NCBI GenBank assembly: GCA_938008595.1
Contig: CALLKD010000078.1
Coordinates: 1-14,181, forward strand
Direction of reading: 5' to 3'
Length of the DNA: 14,181 nucleotides
Source of the DNA: an uncultured bacterium
Lineage (GTDB): Bacteria; Patescibacteriota; Minisyncoccia; Phycocordibacterales; Phycocordibacteraceae
Below, piece by piece: positions 8,229 through 14,146 of the stretch (within the stretch, counting starts at the first letter, position 1; each line of letters begins with the position of its first letter). Below the pieces are notes generated by a model. It made no database searches. It saw only the letters and a list, made by a program, of their open reading frames with translations, and was not told where the DNA came from. Both the position numbers and the translations under genes were made by a program.

Positions 8229-8449
8229 TCCGTTATGTCCATGATGAGCGGCATGAGGTTCACTTCGGTGTTACTGAACATATGTAACCAAGCCGCAGCG
8301 GTCTCCATGTCGTTAGCCGCAATTGCGTCGAGCAGTGCCATTGCGCATTCCCGCGGGTCTTCTTCTACGCAATTAGCTCCATACGTATTATACAAATCTC
8401 GGATCGCCGCCGCTGTGTATTCGAGAAACGCGCTTACGTTCGTGTTCAT
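8225..8449 (-). CDS. Hypothetical acidic helical protein, 74 aa
   Basis: No family recognised. The sequence is acidic and mostly helical (SAFLEYTAAAIRDLYNTYG; CAMALLDAIAANDMETAAAWL), with two cysteines at about 27 and 35. A strong ribosome binding site (GAGGAGG) precedes the ATG at 8449. The start overlaps the upstream HTH gene stop as ATGA (8446-8449), and its own stop overlaps the next start by 4 bases, showing coupled translation within the segment driven from the promoter at 8741-8768. Confidence 0.65.
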   Translation of the reverse strand: MNTNVSAFLEYTAAAIRDLYNTYGANCVEEDPRECAMALLDAIAANDMETAAAWLHMFSNTEVNLMPLIMDITE

Positions 8450-8691
8450 ACGGCCTCCTCTAACTCCTCAATCACAACCTGACTATGCACACCTAAGTGT
8501 ACGAGCAGCCCGGCGGGAACTCTGCGCGCAGAGTTCAGCGCACGAGAGATAGAGCTAGCACTGTACCCGTACGTGCTCGCCACTTGGTTCTGCGAAGTCA
8601 TCTCGCACAACGCAGTAAGTCTGGCGCGAACCTCGTCGTCCGACACCTCGCACCCCGTCTTGTTATCCACGTATATCCGCCGGCGTTTCAT
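8446..8691 (-). CDS. HTH transcriptional regulator candidate, 81 aa
   Basis: Residues about 33-68 (SQNQVASTYGYSASSISR followed by ALNSARRVPAG) form a Cro/XRE-like helix-turn-helix; the N-terminus is strongly basic (MKRRR). The ATG at 8691 has a good ribosome binding site (GAGG, 7 bases upstream). It is the first gene after an internal sigma70-like promoter and leader hairpin, a position typical of an autoregulating early repressor or activator. No clear inverted-repeat operator was seen around the promoter. The exact regulatory role is inference. Confidence 0.7.
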   Translation of the reverse strand: MKRRRIYVDNKTGCEVSDDEVRARLTALCEMTSQNQVASTYGYSASSISRALNSARRVPAGLLVHLGVHSQVVIEELEEAV

Positions 8692-8709
8692 CTGTATGCC
8701 TCAGAAGGT

Positions 8710-8732
8710 AAGGCGCGGAAGACCCGCGCCTT
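8710..8732 (-). promoter_or_regulatory. Leader hairpin (5'-UTR stem-loop)
   Basis: A perfect 9-bp GC-rich stem AAGGCGCGG / CCGCGCCTT with a 5-nt loop lies between the promoter and the ribosome binding site of the 81-aa HTH gene. Downstream on the minus strand the sequence is ACCTTCTGAGG, with no real U-tract, so it is a poor intrinsic terminator. As the predicted transcription start is within a few bases of the stem, it more probably caps the 5' end of the mRNA and protects it, or acts as a weak attenuator for read-through from upstream. Confidence 0.6.
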
Positions 8733-8740
8733 TGCCGGTC

Positions 8741-8768
8741 AGTATAGCGGGGGCTGCGTGTTTGTCAC
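8741..8768 (-). promoter_or_regulatory. Sigma70-like promoter for the HTH/primase segment
   Basis: On the minus strand GTGACA (8768-8763; 5 of 6 match to TTGACA) is separated by 16 bases from TATACT (8746-8741; 5 of 6 match to TATAAT). The predicted start is about 8732-8735. It lies in one of the few intergenic gaps of the block, and the -35 box overlaps the stop codon of the ssDNA-binding-type gene. It would drive the HTH regulator, the primase-helicase and the genes beyond. The prediction rests on consensus match and position only. Confidence 0.6.
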
Positions 8769-9722
8769 AGTCCGAGCGATCGAGCCAACTCGTCGTCGTT
8801 CAGGTCTGCGACGGACTGCGGCGGCGGGGCCACGTCGGCGAACAGGTCGAGGCCGGGCGCAGCGGGGGGCGTAGGCGCGGGCGCCGCCGGGACCACGCTG
8901 AGGGCCGGGGGGGCCGCCTTCGCCGGCTCAGGGGCGGGCTTCGGGGCTTCCACGGGCTTCGCCGCTTCGACGACCGGAGGCTTCGGCGCGGGCAGCGCCT
9001 TGACCGTAGGCGCGGCGAGCGCCCGCACGTCATCCGTCTCCCGGAGGGCCAGGAGCTTCTGCACCGACGGCCGCGGGTACAGTTGCCCGAACCGGAACGC
9101 CAGCACCGGGTACGTGAACGCCGGGTCGAAGCTGATGATCGTCTGGCACACCACGAGGTCCGTAACCCCGTTCTTCTGCATCTCGCGAACATACGTCGCG
9201 AAATTCTTGAAGCTCGCCGGGGGAATGTCCAGGTGGTACACCATCGTGTTATCTGCGCCGGGGACGCGGACGCAGACGATCAGACGCTTCTTGTCCGCGC
9301 AACGCTTACCGCCTCCTGCGTTGCCATCGGCCCCTACCGCCGTGCCGAACTGGTTGTGCTGGCACGCAGCGCAGTTCTCGCTCTGCTTATTGCGCGCAGC
9401 CGGGTCCGGGGAAACGCCGTCTTCCGAGAAGCAGTCCGGAGCTTCCTTCGTCGGATTCTTCGGGTCGTACTTCTGGATGTAGAACGTCTTCCGTGGGTTA
9501 GGCCACGCGCCGAACACGACGGCCTGTAGGCTCGACGCCACGTTGCCGGCCGCATCGAGAATCACGCGGGGTTCCCCCCCCCGGTAAGTTAACCATGAAG
9601 CGCGTTCCGTTCAGACTGATGGACGGGAACGCATTGCTACCGCCGAGGCCGGCGAGAAGCTCGGCGGATGCGTCGGGGGAGATGAGGTCGGCCAGTTCAG
9701 CGAGAAGTTTCGAGTCAATCAT
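8765..9722 (-). CDS. Phage ssDNA-binding-type protein, interrupted by a 1-nt frameshift at a G9 run (318 aa if joined)
   Basis: Two frames make one protein. The N-terminal part starts at ATG 9722 (MIDSKLLAELADL) and reads to about residue 48. At the run of nine Gs (9574-9582) the frame must shift by one base to continue as EPRVILDAAGNV and on to the TGA at 8765-8767. With eight Gs the whole frame is open, 318 residues. The joined protein has a beta-rich core, a four-cysteine cluster (C97, C117-A-A-C120, C141) in the context CFSEDG/CAACQHNQFG/KRCADKKR, a long Pro/Ala-rich linker (about 236-300) and an acidic C-terminal tip (LNDDELARSLGL). That layout, core plus disordered linker plus acidic tip, is that of phage single-stranded DNA-binding proteins that recruit partners through the tail. 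A start at GTG 9565 would lack the conserved-looking N-terminus. The shift may be a sequencing error, a real mutation, or slippage at the G run. Codon use is much more GC-rich than in neighbouring genes. Confidence 0.7.
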
Positions 9723-9727
9723 TTCGA

Positions 9728-10285
9728 TTACGCCTTGTTGAATTTAACAACACGCTCGGTAGTAACAGTAACACCGGGCAGCTTCGACATATCAAGAGTA
9801 TCACCTACTACAGCACTGATGCCGGAGGCGTTCAGGGCTTTGTTTAAGATACTGAAGTCCCCCCTAGCTAGAATCCACTTATATACCTCCGCCCAGTCGG
9901 TTGCGGTAAACCTGCGTTTAGTCTCGAAGTGGGTGTTCGCTACCCCACGGTTCGTTACTGACTCCACTCCTAGCGTATCCATTTGCCCCGCGGCCCATTG
10001 CTCCAATTCCTTCTGCCGCGCCTTGATCTTCTCTACCTGTGAGTCACAGCCGCCTTCCAAGGCGCTCTTCATCTCACGCAGCCGCAGGTACTCCCGCTGC
10101 GCCGCCTCCATCGAATCCGGAACCTCCGAACTTACTACTACATCCCCGGTTTCAAAACCGTAGTGCTGCATGAGCCATACGAGTTGGTTTTTCAGCCGCT
10201 CTCGGAACTGCGCATCGCCATTATCTACTGCGGACGCCGTACGCGCTAGCGCGGCAATTACCCGGTCTGGTGTAACGTCGGTCAC
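9728..10285 (-). CDS. Coiled-coil phage protein next to ssb-type gene, 185 aa (possibly Gam-like)
   Basis: The N-terminal half is helical with a probable coiled coil at about 55-105 (QREYLRLREMKSALEGG, VEKIKARQKELEQWAAGQM). The C-terminal half alternates strands and a short helix (HFETKRRFTATDW, VYKWILARGDFSILNKALN), ending KLPGVTVTTERVVKFNK. A long coil followed by a helix with NK and a terminal PGVTV-type strand resembles the order of elements in Mu Gam-type host-nuclease inhibitors that bind DNA ends. I see this as a layout likeness only, not a family match. The start is GTG at 10285, overlapping the upstream stop as GTGA, with a G-rich ribosome binding site 8 bases away. It ends five bases before the ssDNA-binding-type gene, so the two are probably co-translated and may work together in recombination. 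Confidence 0.65.
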   Translation of the reverse strand: MTDVTPDRVIAALARTASAVDNGDAQFRERLKNQLVWLMQHYGFETGDVVVSSEVPDSMEAAQREYLRLREMKSALEGGCDSQVEKIKARQKELEQWAAGQMDTLGVESVTNRGVANTHFETKRRFTATDWAEVYKWILARGDFSILNKALNASGISAVVGDTLDMSKLPGVTVTTERVVKFNKA

Positions 10286-10452
10286 TTATGTTTCCCCCCT
10301 AACCTGCGTGGGCTGAACGCTCTGCGTCCAGGGCCGTACTTCTTTACCCTTTTATAAACCCCTCCATACGACATGTTTAGCTTAATCGCCCAGTCTAGCA
10401 GTGTCAATCTGTTTCCATCAAACTCGTACGTAGTTTCTCTGTCTCGTCGCAT
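10282..10452 (-). CDS. Small HTH-like protein, 56 aa
   Basis: Residues around 18-40 (LLDWAIKLNMSYGGVYKRVKKY) read as a helix-turn-helix of the short MerR/homeodomain-like kind, with a very basic C-terminus (GPGRRAFSPRRLGGKHK), so DNA binding is likely. I chose ATG 10452 because a near-perfect ribosome binding site (GGAGG) lies 8 bases upstream; the GTG at 10467 lies inside that site region. The gene overlaps the end of the upstream 150-aa gene by 49 bases in another frame, and its stop overlaps the next GTG start by 4 bases. Confidence 0.6.
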   Translation of the reverse strand: MRRDRETTYEFDGNRLTLLDWAIKLNMSYGGVYKRVKKYGPGRRAFSPRRLGGKHK

Positions 10453-10856
10453 GTTCTCTTCCTCCACACAAACGCCCTCGGGTTTTTCGTTCCGACGGCT
10501 CGCTCACCTTCTACCGCCCCGCGTTCGCGTAGCCATGATAACGCAGGGCTTACATCTGATCTAGCCATGTCGAGGATTTCTGCGATTTCTGCGCAGGTAA
10601 TCCCTCCTTCGGGTATCAGTTGTAGTACCTGCGCGCATAGAGACTTCTTAGTCGGCGCAGGTGTTACCGGAACCAGCGATAGTACCCCGGATGTAACCCG
10701 AACCTCACCGCGCTTAATTAAGAAATCTACTACACCCCACGCTTCATACACCGGCATGCGAAGCTCTACACCGACGGTCTCTGTTGTAATACGCCGACCG
10801 TCCGCGATTAAGCGAAGTAAGGCCCGGACCGGGTGAGACGCCATAGTAAAACTCAT
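10404..10856 (-). CDS. Double winged-helix protein, 150 aa
   Basis: Two winged-helix-like units are visible: about 8-62 (VRALLRLIADG, ITTETVGVELRM, then a GEVRVTSGVLSL wing) and about 72-133 (LCAQVLQLIPEGGITCAEIA, VSPALSWLRERGAV, then a FVWRKR wing). A Pro/Thr linker (VPVTPAPTKK) joins them. The C-terminal tail is charged. This suggests a DNA-binding regulator or replication accessory protein. The ATG at 10856 overlaps the upstream TGA as ATGA and has GGAG 8 bases upstream. The specific function is not known. Confidence 0.7.
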   Translation of the reverse strand: MSFTMASHPVRALLRLIADGRRITTETVGVELRMPVYEAWGVVDFLIKRGEVRVTSGVLSLVPVTPAPTKKSLCAQVLQLIPEGGITCAEIAEILDMARSDVSPALSWLRERGAVEGERAVGTKNPRAFVWRKRTCDETEKLRTSLMETD

Positions 10857-11164
10857 ACTGCGGTCTCCGAGTTCATGGTGTAGTGCGTAGCCATTAGGAT
10901 CGTGTTGAATGCTTCGGGGTCGAGTAGCTTCCGTGCTGTTTCCATGAATATAGTAGCTTCGAGCGTAGGCGTCAAGACTTTTGTAGCCATGCTAATCGCT
11001 GTACGACGTACTGCAACGGCCTCCTGCGCCCGCCGACGCCAGTCCGACTCGTCGGGGTTATTGGCTAACTGTAGCTCGATCTTACGGATTTCGTCCTTCA
11101 CGGTACGAATCAAGGTGCGCAGTTCTTCCGGCGTCATGCGCTCGAAAGGACGTTCGAGTTTCAC
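10853..11164 (-). CDS. Hypothetical helical protein, 103 aa
   Basis: No family recognised. Long amphipathic helices (MTPEELRTLIRTVKDEIRKI; ESDWRRRAQEAVAVRRTAIS) suggest a coiled-coil or small oligomeric protein. I prefer the GTG at 11164: it overlaps the upstream TGA as GTGA, and GGAG lies 8 bases before it. An ATG at 11218 would add 18 basic residues and require a 58-base overlap; an ATG at 11137 would shorten it by 9 and has only a weak ribosome binding site. Its stop overlaps the next gene by 4 bases. Confidence 0.65.
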   Translation of the reverse strand: MKLERPFERMTPEELRTLIRTVKDEIRKIELQLANNPDESDWRRRAQEAVAVRRTAISMATKVLTPTLEATIFMETARKLLDPEAFNTILMATHYTMNSETAV

Positions 11165-11364
11165 TCTAAAATCTCCACGTAAGTTCGTACGCAATCGTCG
11201 TTTAATAGATCGAAACATCCTATTCCAGGAATCCTAACTTCGTAGATTACGCGGGGCATATCAGGCGGCCCACATTCTATGTACGTAACTTGCACTACCG
11301 TACCTATTCTAGCCCCTAACAACGATCTCAGTAGAACCCCGAGTTTCATTTCTCCGGCGTTCAT
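11161..11364 (-). CDS. Small protein, 67 aa, distant relative of the 58/64-aa pair
   Basis: The sequence is mainly short strands: MKLGVLLRSL, GTVVQVTYIECG, VIYEVRIPGIGCFDLL, VRTYVEILE. The order MxLxxLxR - GTxVQV - (Y/V)xxxIPG - E-L/F-L-D/E matches that of the two small proteins encoded at 12894-13245, although identity is low, so I suspect a third family member. The start at 11364 is supported by a strong GGAGG located in the end of the helicase gene, 6 bases away; the internal ATG at 11349 has its GGAG too close. The gene follows the helicase stop by one base. The fold may be a small beta barrel; function unknown. Confidence 0.6.
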   Translation of the reverse strand: MNAGEMKLGVLLRSLLGARIGTVVQVTYIECGPPDMPRVIYEVRIPGIGCFDLLNDDCVRTYVEILE

Positions 11365-11365
11365 A

Positions 11366-12907
11366 TCACTCCTCCCCGTGATGCCCCGTAAGTAAGTCTA
11401 GGATGGCTTGTTGCAGCCGGCCTTTTTCTTCCAAGGACTTATAGACCTTGCGTTCCACTGAAGTCGCAGATATACGTACGATCGTCATGTGGTTCTTTTG
11501 CCCCGGCCGTTTGATGCGGGCGTTCGCCTGTTCGTAGGTTTCGTTCGACGCATAGGGGGCGTACCAGATTACCGTGCTCGCAACTTCCAGGTTTATCCCG
11601 TGGGACATCGCTCGCGGGTGAGCCACTATAATCTGTGCCTCTCGTCGGCTCTTTGTCCTGAAGTCACTGAAAATTTTCGACCGCGCAGCGTCCGATACTG
11701 ACCCGTCTATCACGGATACGCCGTATCCGTCCGTCTTTAACTGAGATAATAGCACGCCGATTACGGAAGTAAACGGCACGAACACGATCACTTTCTCATC
11801 ACAGGCGTCGATGATCTCCCGTATAGCGTCGTATCGCGGCTTCACATCAAGTAATGCGACCTGTTTATCTTCTCCGTATATAGCGCCACATGCCGCCTGA
11901 ATGAGTTTGTTAGCGAGGACGGCGGCGTTAACCGCCGTGATGTTTACCCCCTTAACCTCCGTGCAGGACTCATCCAGCAGTTGCTTATGATGCTTCCGCT
12001 GTTCGTCTGTGAGGTCCACTGTCAGGTCGATATAGGACACGGGCGGTAGGTCGATACAGTCCTCTGTTCGGAACCGCACGCACGGGCGCATGTGTTTCGC
12101 TACGATCTCCTCCGCGCCCTCCCGCGGCTCCCACTTAAACTGCGTGACTTTCCGCATCACCATGTCGCGGAATGTACCGTAGCTTACTCCAGTTGACTTC
12201 GGACGAATCAGTTCTATTTGATGGTACGCATCCGTTGGTTCGTTCGGCGTCGGCGTCCCGGTCATCCCCCACACCCAAGTAGCGGTGTCCGTGAGCGTCT
12301 TTATAGCCTTATACGCTCCTGTCTTATTACGGGCTACCTGCGCTAGCTCGTCGATAACTACCATGTCAAACTGACCACGAAGTAGCTCCGCTCGGACCCG
12401 AACGCTTTCAGCGTTGAGGATACATATCCTGGCCCGCTTCGCTAGTTTTTCCTTACAAATGCTTGGGGAGCCGCGGAGGATATCGTGCGACAAATGCGGG
12501 AAGTTAAGGAATATCGTTGACCCCCACACGTCTTTCAACGTCGATCGCGGGGAGATAATGAGCACGCGGTTTACCTGCTTCGCGCGAATCAGGTAGTCGA
12601 TGGCCCATAGGACGGCAAGGGTCTTGCCGGTGCCCATCCCGTTAAGCACGAACATACGCCGATATACAGTACACATATCGGCAGTAATTCGCTGATGCCG
12701 CATCGGGGTATACGGGCCACACCAGTTATATCCGTAATGGATAGGACTCGGCGCTGCGATGTTCATGTTACGAAGGAGTCGCACTGCATCCAAGGTGTGC
12801 GGGATCGCAACTACGTCTACCCCCTCCACCTTCGCCCGCTTCGTGTTCGGTAGAGTCGCCAACTCCGGCTGATCCGGAATGATAATGTGCTGCTTAATTA
12901 CTTTCAT
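11366..12907 (-). CDS. SNF2-type (superfamily 2) DNA helicase, 513 aa
   Basis: A complete SF2/SNF2 motor is visible. Motif I (Walker A) GMGTGKT is at 90-96; motif Ia region VLIISPRSTLKDVW at about 115-128; motif II DELA (DExx) at 186-189; motif III MTGTPTPN at 215-222. In the second RecA-like lobe, VIVFVPF and the SHGINLEVAS motif V region lead to motif VI QANARIKRPGQ at 460-470, the SNF2-type arginine-finger segment. At 513 residues it is a minimal motor without large insertions, as usual in phages. It sits near a VRR-NUC nuclease gene, a pairing common in phage replication regions, suggesting joint action in recombination, branch processing or genome restart. The ATG at 12907 overlaps the upstream small gene by 14 bases; GGAA lies 7 bases before it. 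Confidence 0.9.
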   Translation of the reverse strand: MKVIKQHIIIPDQPELATLPNTKRAKVEGVDVVAIPHTLDAVRLLRNMNIAAPSPIHYGYNWCGPYTPMRHQRITADMCTVYRRMFVLNGMGTGKTLAVLWAIDYLIRAKQVNRVLIISPRSTLKDVWGSTIFLNFPHLSHDILRGSPSICKEKLAKRARICILNAESVRVRAELLRGQFDMVVIDELAQVARNKTGAYKAIKTLTDTATWVWGMTGTPTPNEPTDAYHQIELIRPKSTGVSYGTFRDMVMRKVTQFKWEPREGAEEIVAKHMRPCVRFRTEDCIDLPPVSYIDLTVDLTDEQRKHHKQLLDESCTEVKGVNITAVNAAVLANKLIQAACGAIYGEDKQVALLDVKPRYDAIREIIDACDEKVIVFVPFTSVIGVLLSQLKTDGYGVSVIDGSVSDAARSKIFSDFRTKSRREAQIIVAHPRAMSHGINLEVASTVIWYAPYASNETYEQANARIKRPGQKNHMTIVRISATSVERKVYKSLEEKGRLQQAILDLLTGHHGEE

Positions 12908-13088
12908 CGAGGAATTCCAAGTAATTAGTGGCTACGTACCAATCGTGTGAATACCCCGGGATATTACATAAATATGCATTACAGAACGGGGGCTTGTCGT
13001 AAACCTGAACTGTAGTCCCCCTCGGCGTTACACACGTATCGGGCCCCATAAATAGATTAATACCGCGTCTAAGTCTCGCTAATCTCAT
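12894..13088 (-). CDS. Small hypothetical protein, 64 aa (paralogue of 13069-13245)
   Basis: The sequence shares its start (MRLA-LR), a central GTTVQV strand, a C-x-(I/V)PG turn and the LEFLDE ending with the 58-aa protein just upstream, so the two are tandem paralogues that have diverged in the middle. This copy has three cysteines, two of them in FCNAYLCNIPG. The ATG at 13088 has GGAG 7 bases upstream, located inside the end of the upstream paralogue, which it overlaps by 20 bases. It overlaps the helicase start by 14 bases. Probably a small beta-rich protein; function unknown. Confidence 0.65.
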   Translation of the reverse strand: MRLARLRRGINLFMGPDTCVTPRGTTVQVYDKPPFCNAYLCNIPGYSHDWYVATNYLEFLDESN

Positions 13089-13245
13089 CTAAAAACTCCA
13101 AGTCCCCTTCATGTATGTTTATATACTGATTGCTCCCGGGGACACTACATACGTAGATACCCCGTACGAACCATTCGCACAATACCTGCACGGTGGTTCC
13201 TGCGGCAATCAGTCCTACTGGTGTTCGTAGTGTAGCTAAGCGCAT
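13069..13245 (-). CDS. Small hypothetical protein, 58 aa (tandem paralogue, newly called)
   Basis: Translated by hand from ATG 13245 to TAG 13069-13071: MRLATLRTPVGLIAAG, then TTVQVLCEWFVRGIYVCSVPG and on to LEFLDEISET. The beginning, the GTTVQV segment, the CxVPG turn and the LEFLDE end all match the downstream 64-aa protein, which both supports it as a real gene and fixes its start. It contains two cysteines. No ribosome binding site precedes the ATG; instead the T-tract of an intrinsic terminator ends directly at the start codon, so expression needs terminator read-through or an unseen mechanism. Confidence 0.65.
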   Translation of the reverse strand: MRLATLRTPVGLIAAGTTVQVLCEWFVRGIYVCSVPGSNQYINIHEGDLEFLDEISET

Positions 13246-13275
13246 AGAAAAGAGGGCGCGTGTTACCGCGCCCTC
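13246..13275 (-). terminator. Intrinsic terminator between the 199-aa and 58-aa genes
   Basis: A perfect 9-bp stem GAGGGCGCG / CGCGCCCTC (13252-13275) with a 6-nt loop is followed on the minus strand by TTTTCT (13251-13246). It begins 8 bases after the stop of the 199-aa gene. It should cut most transcripts after the nuclease and 199-aa genes and so lower expression of the helicase segment, unless antitermination acts. No space for a promoter exists between it and the next start codon. Confidence 0.8.
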
Positions 13276-13282
13276 CCGGGTG

Positions 13283-13882
13283 TTACTCAGCGGCCGGGGC
13301 GCCGCCCTTCATAGCCAGGATGCGCTCTGCGACCTGCTTGACCGCCGGGTCCGCCAGCAGATGCGCGATGCGCAGCGCCGTGGTCTTGGCCTTGTCGCCG
13401 CTCGGGTCCGCGATCGGCTTCAGGTCTTCCGCCACATCCGGCGCGGTCTTGCCGGTCGTCGCCGCGTACACAGCCAAGTACGCCGTGATGAGGATCGACA
13501 GGTTCATGGTCGGCGTACGCGGCACACCGGCAGCGATCGGGCTGGCGTTCGTGAAGAACGCCTCGCCTTCCTCAGCCAGCCTCGCCACGACAGCGCGCAT
13601 GTCCGAGACCACGGTGTCTTCGGCCTTGCTGACGATGGCGGACTTCAGGCCGAGCAGCGCCAGTCGGACCCACACCGGCTTGGAAAACTGCGCCAGCGAG
13701 AATACTTCCTTATCGGCTTCGATCCACTTCCCCTCGGCGTCGCGGCGCCGTTCGGTCGCTGTCAGGGCGAAGGTATTGGTTGCGGTATCGACGGTATAGT
13801 CGAAGCCGACGCGCTTCGGACGCGGCTTCACGACCTTCGTTTCGGCAGTGAGACCCAGGTCAATCGATTCGGGAGAGTTCAT
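13283..13882 (-). CDS. Hypothetical phage protein, 199 aa
   Basis: No family recognised. The N-terminal third looks beta-rich (VGFDYTVDTATNTFALTA, then ERRRDAEGKWIEADKEVFSL); the rest is helical (LALLGLKSAIVSKAEDT, MRAVVARLAEEGEAFF, MNLSILITAYLAVYAA, ALRIAHLLADPAVKQVAERI), ending in GGAPAAE. There is no signal peptide, and the hydrophobic stretch near 125-140 is too short and polar for a sure membrane span. A strong GAGGAG site lies 8 bases before ATG 13882. The gene overlaps the nuclease gene by 23 bases and is followed at once by a terminator. Its GC-rich third-codon positions, like those of the ssDNA-binding-type gene, suggest high expression or different ancestry. It may be an abundant early protein. 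Confidence 0.75.
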   Translation of the reverse strand: MNSPESIDLGLTAETKVVKPRPKRVGFDYTVDTATNTFALTATERRRDAEGKWIEADKEVFSLAQFSKPVWVRLALLGLKSAIVSKAEDTVVSDMRAVVARLAEEGEAFFTNASPIAAGVPRTPTMNLSILITAYLAVYAATTGKTAPDVAEDLKPIADPSGDKAKTTALRIAHLLADPAVKQVAERILAMKGGAPAAE

Positions 13883-14146
13883 CTCGTAAGCTCCTCAGAA
13901 ATTTGGACAATTCGTGGATGTCAGATTCAGACCGGACAACAAGGTACTGACCTTGTGCTTCTACTATAGCGGCCTGTTGCCGGCGTTGCAAGGGGGTTAG
14001 TTCATTCTTTCCGCCGGGGTCTTTCGTTTCGATGCCGATAAACCAGCCGTGCAGACAGAGAATGAAATCCGGAACCCCCCGTACTCCGTAGCCCGTCTGC
14101 ACCGGCATGTACCACCAGCACGACGGCCCAAGCGACTTCAACACCC
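13860..14146 (-). CDS. VRR-NUC PD-(D/E)xK nuclease, N-terminus missing at contig end
   Basis: The visible part has the VRR-NUC nuclease core: GYGVRGVPDF with the metal-binding aspartate, GIETKDPGG with the E-x-K catalytic pair, and TPLQRRQQ with the following glutamine helix, then QYLVVRSESD. Such phage nucleases, about 90-130 residues, cut branched DNA such as Holliday junctions and often accompany a SNF2 helicase, as here. The gene is incomplete: the first residues are lost where the contig runs into sequencing adapter (14147-14180). Reading into the adapter gives a false N-terminus MTGVQTCALPIW, in which residues 1-11 and part of 12 are artefact. Its end overlaps the 199-aa gene by 23 bases. 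Confidence 0.85.

Noticed and set aside
8710..8732. Hairpin as a strong intrinsic terminator after the ssDNA-binding-type gene
   Set aside because: The stem is strong but lacks a U-tract on either strand, and it lies just downstream of a promoter, so a leader-hairpin role is more likely.
8573..9529. Long open frame (318 codons) on the plus strand opposite the ssDNA-binding-type gene
   Set aside because: It is highly Arg/Gly/Val-rich, as expected from the antisense of a Pro/Ala-rich GC-rich gene. It lies opposite a clear gene, has no recognisable domain, and no promoter or ribosome binding site was seen.
11165..11218. ATG start at 11218 for the helical 103-aa protein
   Set aside because: It would require a 58-base overlap; GTG 11164 has GGAG at good spacing and a 4-base GTGA junction. 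The alternative is not fully excluded.
13193..13969. Open frame of 258 codons on the plus strand
   Set aside because: It is Arg-rich antisense of the 199-aa gene and its flanks, passes through a terminator stem, and has no domain signal.
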